Positions 5,153 through 8,554 of a stretch of 8,554 nt of DNA are shown in pieces. How positions within the stretch are numbered: position 1 is the first letter of the stretch; each line of letters starts with the position of its first letter. Location: contig UQXP01000062.1 of assembly GCA_900545055.1 (NCBI GenBank), positions 1 to 8,554 of the forward strand. Reading direction: 5' to 3'. Made by a program: the position numbers and the translations under genes. Under the pieces are notes generated by a model. The model was not told where the DNA came from and did not search any database. It was given only the letters and a program-made list of their open reading frames with translations. The stretch is from an uncultured Collinsella sp. GTDB lineage: Bacteria > Actinomycetota > Coriobacteriia > Coriobacteriales > Coriobacteriaceae.

Positions 5153-5187
5153 CATGGATTCGAACCTCGGTCGAGGCGCGAGCGTCT
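5153..5187 (+). repeat. Truncated third copy of the GC-rich element
   Basis: The 35 bases match 4961-4995 from the CATGGATTCG start to GCGTC, with the central difference GCGAGCG for GCGGGCG. The copy then stops and AT-rich sequence begins. Its start lies at the same distance after a terminator as in the full copies, so it is a second tandem unit that lost its 3' part. Confidence 0.8.
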
Positions 5188-5223
5188 TAATCATCACTTC
5201 GTAAAATTTTTCCAAATTGTCGC

Positions 5224-5252
5224 TTGACCCATCGAGGGGTCACGTGCATAAT
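5224..5252 (+). promoter_or_regulatory. Promoter of tRNA-Arg copy 2
   Basis: TTGACC (5224-5229) and CATAAT (5247-5252) are separated by 17 bp, and the -10 ends 12 nt before the tRNA. The tract TAAAATTTTTCC (about 5201-5212) upstream is a likely UP element. The CATAATAATC segment is shared with the copy 3 promoter. Confidence 0.85.
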
Positions 5253-5264
5253 AATCCGTGCGTT

Positions 5265-5341
5265 GCGGCGTTACCTCAGCTGGATAGAGGGTCTGACTAC
5301 GAATCAGAACGTCATAGGTTCGAATCCTATACGCCGCACCA
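5265..5341 (+). tRNA. tRNA-Arg (anticodon ACG), copy 2
   Basis: The 77 nt are identical to copies 1 and 3 and form the same cloverleaf with anticodon ACG and encoded CCA. This copy has its own promoter and a perfect terminator and, unlike the other two, no GC-rich element after it. Confidence 0.98.
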
Positions 5342-5350
5342 TTTGATTTT

Positions 5351-5378
5351 AAAGCTCCCGGCAACGGGAGCTTTTCTT
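5351..5378 (+). terminator. Intrinsic terminator of tRNA-Arg copy 2
   Basis: A perfect 10-bp stem, AAAGCTCCCG with CGGGAGCTTT, has a GCAA loop and is followed by TCTT. Its stem sequence is of the same type as the terminator after remnant 2 (5777), not of the type after copies 1 and 3. Confidence 0.9.
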
Positions 5379-5458
5379 ATATCGCGATGCGTTGAAGATC
5401 GCATCAAGTGGTCAAAAATGAGTAAAAATCAAATTCGATAACTTTTTTCGAAAAATGC

Positions 5459-5487
5459 TTGACCTTTATTCAGTCGATGTGCATAAT
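5459..5487 (+). promoter_or_regulatory. Promoter of tRNA-Arg copy 3
   Basis: TTGACC (5459-5464) and CATAAT (5482-5487) have a 17-bp spacer, and the -10 ends 12 nt before the tRNA, exactly as in copy 2. ACTTTTTTCGAAAAATG directly upstream is a probable UP element. Confidence 0.85.
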
Positions 5488-5499
5488 AATCAACAAGTC

Positions 5500-5576
5500 G
5501 CGGCGTTACCTCAGCTGGATAGAGGGTCTGACTACGAATCAGAACGTCATAGGTTCGAATCCTATACGCCGCACCA
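5500..5576 (+). tRNA. tRNA-Arg (anticodon ACG), copy 3
   Basis: The 77 nt are identical to copies 1 and 2. The gene has its own promoter and is the first part of the second 268-bp duplicated block. All stems pair fully, so it should be functional. Confidence 0.98.
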
Positions 5577-5586
5577 ATTGAAATTG

Positions 5587-5616
5587 AAAGCCTCCGGCAA
5601 CGGGGGCTTTTCTTTT
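5587..5616 (+). terminator. Intrinsic terminator of tRNA-Arg copy 3
   Basis: This terminator is identical to the one after tRNA copy 1: a 10-bp stem with one T-G pair, a GCAA loop and a TTTTCTTTT tail. Confidence 0.9.
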
Positions 5617-5747
5617 ATGGCAACACCGCATGGATTCGAACCTCGGTCGAGGCGCGGGCGTCAAGAAAACGCGGAGCGTTTTTAGCCCGCGGGCGAGCGC
5701 GCCGGCAGGCGGGCGAAGCCGGTGCGGATCCGCGCAGCGGATGCGCG
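5617..5747 (+). repeat. GC-rich hairpin-rich element, copy B
   Basis: The sequence is identical to 4950-5080 except at 5735, where C replaces A. That change falls in the three-base loop of the last hairpin (ATCCGC-GCA-GCGGAT), so every stem is preserved. It ends in the second tRNA 3'-end remnant. Confidence 0.75.
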
Positions 5748-5767
5748 GAATCCTATACGCCGCACCA
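5748..5767 (+). pseudogene. tRNA-Arg 3'-end remnant 2
   Basis: GAATCCTATACGCCGCACCA is an exact copy of the last 20 nt of the tRNA-Arg gene, with no tRNA 5' part before it. It lies 191 bp after the CCA of tRNA copy 3. Confidence 0.88.
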
Positions 5768-5776
5768 TTTGAGATT

Positions 5777-5806
5777 AAAGCTCCCGGCAACGGGGGCTTT
5801 TCTTTT
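5777..5806 (+). terminator. Terminator after tRNA remnant 2
   Basis: AAAGCTCCCG pairs with CGGGGGCTTT (one T-G pair) around GCAA, with a TCTTTT tail. Both the sequence before it (TTTGAGATT) and the left stem resemble the terminator of tRNA copy 2. Confidence 0.85.
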
Positions 5807-5825
5807 GCGCCAGCTTGAGTGCTTC

Positions 5826-5896
5826 CGTCCACAGGGACGATTTCCTGTCGACTCGTGTAAGATTCCGAGTAGGTGTCGCGGCCCATTCGCGACCAC
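5826..5896 (+). promoter_or_regulatory. Leader of the 813-aa gene with two hairpins
   Basis: CGTCC-ACAG-GGACG (5826-5839) and GTCGCG with CGCGAC (5875-5893, 7-nt loop, extendable by two pairs past a bulge) are inverted repeats upstream of the gene. TAAGAT (5858-5863) could be a -10 box, but I see no matching -35. A regulatory role is speculative. Confidence 0.3.
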
Positions 5897-5930
5897 TCCT
5901 TCTTCAAGCGACCGATCAGGGTGATATTTC

Positions 5931-8372
5931 GTGGCAGAGCGTCCGACATACAAGCTCAGGTTTCTCGATCCCAAGAAGCGCTTTCCGGCGCTGCCCGAGC
6001 AGCCTGCGGGACGCTCATATGGCGTGGTCTGGAAACTCTTTGGCGAGGATCAGCATGAATCTTGTTATGTCGTCGAGTTCGTTGGCAAAAGTCATGTGTC
6101 GCTTTTGGGCTACGTAAGCGTTTCGGGTGAGGTGTACAAGGTGGACCGCCCCGTCAGCGAGGCTCCGCTGCCCAACGATCCCGACATGGAACTGGTCCTT
6201 GACGAGTCGGATTCCAGTATTGGTGAGATTATGGTAAGGGAAGCCAACGGTGCAATGCGCGCGTGTGCGCAAACTGCCGGCTCTCCCGAAGGCCCCATGC
6301 GCGAGCAGTCCGACCACGAGACATGGAATTCGACCCGCGCCCTTCCTTACGGCGAGTTCATGGCCTCGATGTTCTTGCGCTACGTGATATTTGCCAACTC
6401 CGAAAGCGCTATTGTGAACACGGCGGACGCCGGCGGACTCGACGAGGGTATGCAAAACGTTGTCGACAAGATCAAGCTCGTAAAGTTGTCCGAGCCGGTC
6501 GAGGTGTTTTTGGGCTTTAACACGGCACCGCTCCCCGATGCTATCGAGACGCTGCTTTACCGCGTTGACCATGCCGAGAATCCGAGCGGTATCGAGCGCT
6601 ATGCCGCCACCCTTATGAGCGAAATTGACTTGCCCCGTCTGCGCACCATCGCTGCCAAGTCCGAGATGAGCCTGGCTCGCATTGATCGCTCAAAGATTTT
6701 CTATCTCAATTTTGATCGTAGCCTGTTGGACCAGGACGAGATTGACATGCTGCTTGCCATCGAGTGCCGTCTCAACCGCCTCTCCGGCATCCTTGAGCGC
6801 ATCGGGGCCGGATTGGTCCCTGCGGCATCCTCGCCGAGCCTTGAGGGCTGTGCGCTCTTTGATGCGTGGCATATCGCCAAGACGACCAACGATGTTCCCC
6901 GACTGCTCGATATGGCCTCGAGCGATAACCCGTGGGCCAAACCAGGAACGATTTCGTGCCAGCCGGGCGGTGAGTGGGATGTGCGTACCCGCTTCGCGCG
7001 TATTGTCGAGGCACTAAACGTGGTCACACGGCTCGACTATACCTATCGGGCAAACGTTGCCGAGGGGATTATGCTCGTTCGGTTTGGGCACTCTGTCGTG
7101 GATGCTATGCCGCAACGTGAATACGACGCTCAAGATGACGCCTGGCGCGAGCTGGACGAGGACACGCGCGCGATCTGGGCCGCGGAGCACGATGCGCGCG
7201 TGGCACTCACGCTTGCGGCAGCGTGTTTTGCCGCGGGCACCTGCATCACGCGCTGCTATGTGCAGATTGCTGCTCCCGACAGTGGGCAGGGCGAGCGCGT
7301 TGTCGCAACATATTTCTTTGGGCGCGCGGCCTATCTGGCCGATTGCGTGTCTGTCGCCAAGGATCTTGAGAGCATGGACATGGACGATATGCCGTGCAAG
7401 CGTGTGCTTGAGGCGTATGAGTCAACCGCTCCGGAGACGATTGAGCCTGCGGAGGTTCATGCTCGTCCGCGTGATGACCATCGCACGCTGCCGCCGGCGC
7501 TGCGCGATCTGCTGCTTGCCGATACGGCTGATGAGTTGGAGGTCATGGAAGAGGACGACGACCCATACGTGGCCCGTGTTGTTGAATTGCGCGAGCAGGC
7601 AAAAGTCGACCGTACAGGTGCTTTTGAAGGCTTTTCCCGTCTTGTCGAGGAGTTGGAGGCCAAGTGCGCCGTCGCCGAGCTTTTGGCGACAGGTCCGGTT
7701 CAAACGCAGTTTTGCGATAACCAGCTGGTGCGCATGGTGCTACCGGTGTTGGAAGAAGACCGCTCTGTGCGAATCCTTCGTGCGCCCGATGCGCTGTACT
7801 TTGCCCAGCACGAGATCTGCAGCTTTTACGCCGAGCAAGAGGACTTTGAACGAGCACTGCCCGAGGTGCGCCATCTTTACGATCTGGCGCGCTCGTCCAT
7901 GCAGTCGCACTTTGCGCTCATCAACGTGCTTGCGCGTCTGGAGCGCTTTGACGAGATTATCGAGGTGGCGCGCCACGGCCTACGTATTGCCAGCGATCGT
8001 TCTGCAATCGGCTACCTGTTCTATCGCTTGGCGTTTGCCTATTGGAATTGCGATCAGCTCGACCTGGCGCTGGCTTGTTACCGTCTGGTGCCGCGCGGCG
8101 AGGAGTCGGGCAGCAGCGCGCTGGAAGAAATGCAGGGCCTTATGAACGAGATGGGTGTCAGCGAGCCTCCGACGTTCGAGGAAGCGGTCGAGACCATCCG
8201 CAGGGCTGGACTCGAATTGCCGCCCGTGCCCGCGGTGGCCAACCAGCTTGCGGATGCCGCCGTGCAGCTGGTCGATAACGGCTTCTTTTTCCTGGCGCGC
8301 GGTTGCATCTTCCAAATGTGGCGCACCATGGGCAACGATGAGCTCGGCTCCCTCAATCGCTCGCTGGGGTAG
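5931..8372 (+). CDS. Large hypothetical protein (813 aa) with C-terminal TPR-like repeats
   Basis: The product is soluble and acidic, with no signal peptide or clear membrane span. A hydrophobic helix at about 424-445 (VALTLAAACFAAGTC) is probably buried. Residues 1-250 are mixed alpha/beta. An acidic stretch (ELEVMEEDDD) lies near 533-543. About 620-745 reads as TPR-like helical pairs, including ALYFAQHEICSFYAEQEDFE and FAYWNCDQLDLALACYRLVP, suggesting protein-protein contacts. I recognise no catalytic motif. The start is GTG 5931, preceded by AGGGTGA (5918-5924). The gene ends in a double stop, TAGTAG. It stands alone after the tRNA cluster and is closed by a strong terminator. Codon use matches the chromosomal genes, so there is no sign of recent transfer. 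It may be a lineage-specific scaffold or a divergent regulator, but its function is unknown. Confidence 0.85.
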   Translation: MAERPTYKLRFLDPKKRFPALPEQPAGRSYGVVWKLFGEDQHESCYVVEFVGKSHVSLLGYVSVSGEVYKVDRPVSEAPLPNDPDMELVLDESDSSIGEIMVREANGAMRACAQTAGSPEGPMREQSDHETWNSTRALPYGEFMASMFLRYVIFANSESAIVNTADAGGLDEGMQNVVDKIKLVKLSEPVEVFLGFNTAPLPDAIETLLYRVDHAENPSGIERYAATLMSEIDLPRLRTIAAKSEMSLARIDRSKIFYLNFDRSLLDQDEIDMLLAIECRLNRLSGILERIGAGLVPAASSPSLEGCALFDAWHIAKTTNDVPRLLDMASSDNPWAKPGTISCQPGGEWDVRTRFARIVEALNVVTRLDYTYRANVAEGIMLVRFGHSVVDAMPQREYDAQDDAWRELDEDTRAIWAAEHDARVALTLAAACFAAGTCITRCYVQIAAPDSGQGERVVATYFFGRAAYLADCVSVAKDLESMDMDDMPCKRVLEAYESTAPETIEPAEVHARPRDDHRTLPPALRDLLLADTADELEVMEEDDDPYVARVVELREQAKVDRTGAFEGFSRLVEELEAKCAVAELLATGPVQTQFCDNQLVRMVLPVLEEDRSVRILRAPDALYFAQHEICSFYAEQEDFERALPEVRHLYDLARSSMQSHFALINVLARLERFDEIIEVARHGLRIASDRSAIGYLFYRLAFAYWNCDQLDLALACYRLVPRGEESGSSALEEMQGLMNEMGVSEPPTFEEAVETIRRAGLELPPVPAVANQLADAAVQLVDNGFFFLARGCIFQMWRTMGNDELGSLNRSLG

Positions 8373-8385
8373 TAGCGAAAACTGC

Positions 8386-8433
8386 AAGGAGGAAAGGCCA
8401 CGGTTGATTTCCGATCTCAGCCGAACACATTGA
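8386..8433 (+). other. Orphan ribosome binding site with a 9-codon TTG frame
   Basis: AAGGAGG (8386-8392) followed by AAAGG (8393-8397) is one of the strongest ribosome binding sequences in the window, yet no normal gene follows. A TTG at 8404 opens a 9-codon frame (MISDLSRTH) ending at 8433. It lies between the 813-aa gene and its terminator and could be a leader peptide, a tiny protein or chance. Confidence 0.2.
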
Positions 8434-8461
8434 GCAAATAGGCCATTCCCGCAGCTAGCCG

Positions 8462-8503
8462 AACGCCCCCGAGGTCCCATCCGGGACCCGGGGGCGGCGT
8501 TTT
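8462..8503 (+). terminator. Intrinsic terminator after the 813-aa gene
   Basis: CCCCCG and GGTCCC (8466-8478, one bulged A) pair with GGGACC-C-GGGGG (8483-8494) around an ATCC loop. G-C and C-G pairs extend the base, and TTTT follows (8500-8503). Confidence 0.85.
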
Positions 8504-8525
8504 CCCAGTTGAAGGAACGGTGGAG

Positions 8526-8554
8526 ATGTGTTTCGATGGGTCCGGTGGCCATGC
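8526..8554 (+). CDS. Possible 5' end of a further gene (partial)
   Basis: After the terminator, ATG 8526 opens a frame (MCFDGSGGH) that continues past the window edge. AAGGAA (8512-8517) lies 8 nt upstream. A second ATG at 8535 in another frame, with GGAG (8522-8525) before it, is an alternative start. Nine codons are too few to identify a product. Confidence 0.3.

Larger units (their letters stand above)
5500..5767 (+). repeat. 268-bp tRNA-linked duplication, copy B
   Basis: This is the second copy of the block at 4833-5100, with two substitutions. Sequence before position 5500 and after 5767 is not shared with copy A, so the edges coincide with the tRNA 5' end and the remnant's CCA. Confidence 0.9.

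Noticed and set aside
4740..5441. Open frames of 60-92 codons running through the tRNA-Arg genes and the GC-rich element, with a shared ALPQLDRGSDYESERHRF peptide
   Set aside because: The repeated peptide is a translation of the tRNA itself, and the frames overlap promoters, terminators and hairpins. They are artefacts, as are similar frames at 5455-5949.
4833..5767. CRISPR array, because of repeats at regular spacing
   Set aside because: The repeats are tRNA genes, terminators and a long structured element of unequal spacing. There are no 28-37-nt repeats with unique spacers.
7057..8145. A 362-codon frame overlapping the 813-aa gene in another plus frame
   Set aside because: It has an R, S, C and W-rich composition typical of a frame shadow, no ribosome binding site, and lies wholly inside a better gene.

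Overview
The window reads as chromosomal DNA of a GC-rich actinobacterium. The gut Coriobacteriia (Collinsella-like) are my best guess, from the codon use (CGC, GCC and GAG preferred), tRNA genes with encoded CCA, and general familiarity with this gene set. No rRNA or other taxonomic marker confirms it.

Left part (1-2478): a perfect 26-nt palindrome that looks like a terminator and an AT-richer leader are followed by a tight co-directional set. This set is an SPFH/band-7 membrane protein of the plant HIR type, rlmH (23S rRNA pseudouridine methyltransferase) 6 bp later, and proC (pyrroline-5-carboxylate reductase) 73 bp further on. proC converges on a 57-residue single-span membrane protein gene on the minus strand. 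The space between them is filled by two copies of a short palindromic repeat whose 13-nt centres point in opposite directions, around a strong hairpin that can end transcription both ways.

Middle part (2810-4755): a palindrome-rich spacer divides the small membrane protein gene from serS (seryl-tRNA synthetase), which ends in a hairpin with a UUCG loop. Next is a 125-residue protein of unknown function. Its promoter region carries a GAAC-N4-GTTC box, the consensus of the Gram-positive/actinobacterial LexA (SOS) operator.

tRNA part (4756-5806): three identical tRNA-Arg(ACG) genes, each with its own sigma-70-like promoter and its own GCAA-loop terminator. Copies 1 and 3 are followed by a GC-rich, hairpin-rich element of about 130 bp that ends in a 20-nt duplicate of the tRNA 3' end including CCA. 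The 268-bp blocks 4833-5100 and 5500-5767 differ at two positions only. They begin exactly at tRNA nucleotide 1 and end exactly at the duplicated CCA. A third, truncated copy of the element follows the first remnant. This is the most unusual structure in the window and looks like a tRNA-linked repeat or a minimal mobile element.

Right part (5807-8554): a large gene encodes an 813-residue soluble protein with TPR-like helices near its C-terminus and no function I can recognise. It is followed by a strong intrinsic terminator and possibly the first codons of another gene. The housekeeping genes share a translation theme (serS, rlmH, tRNA-Arg), but nothing in the sequence shows that they are co-regulated.
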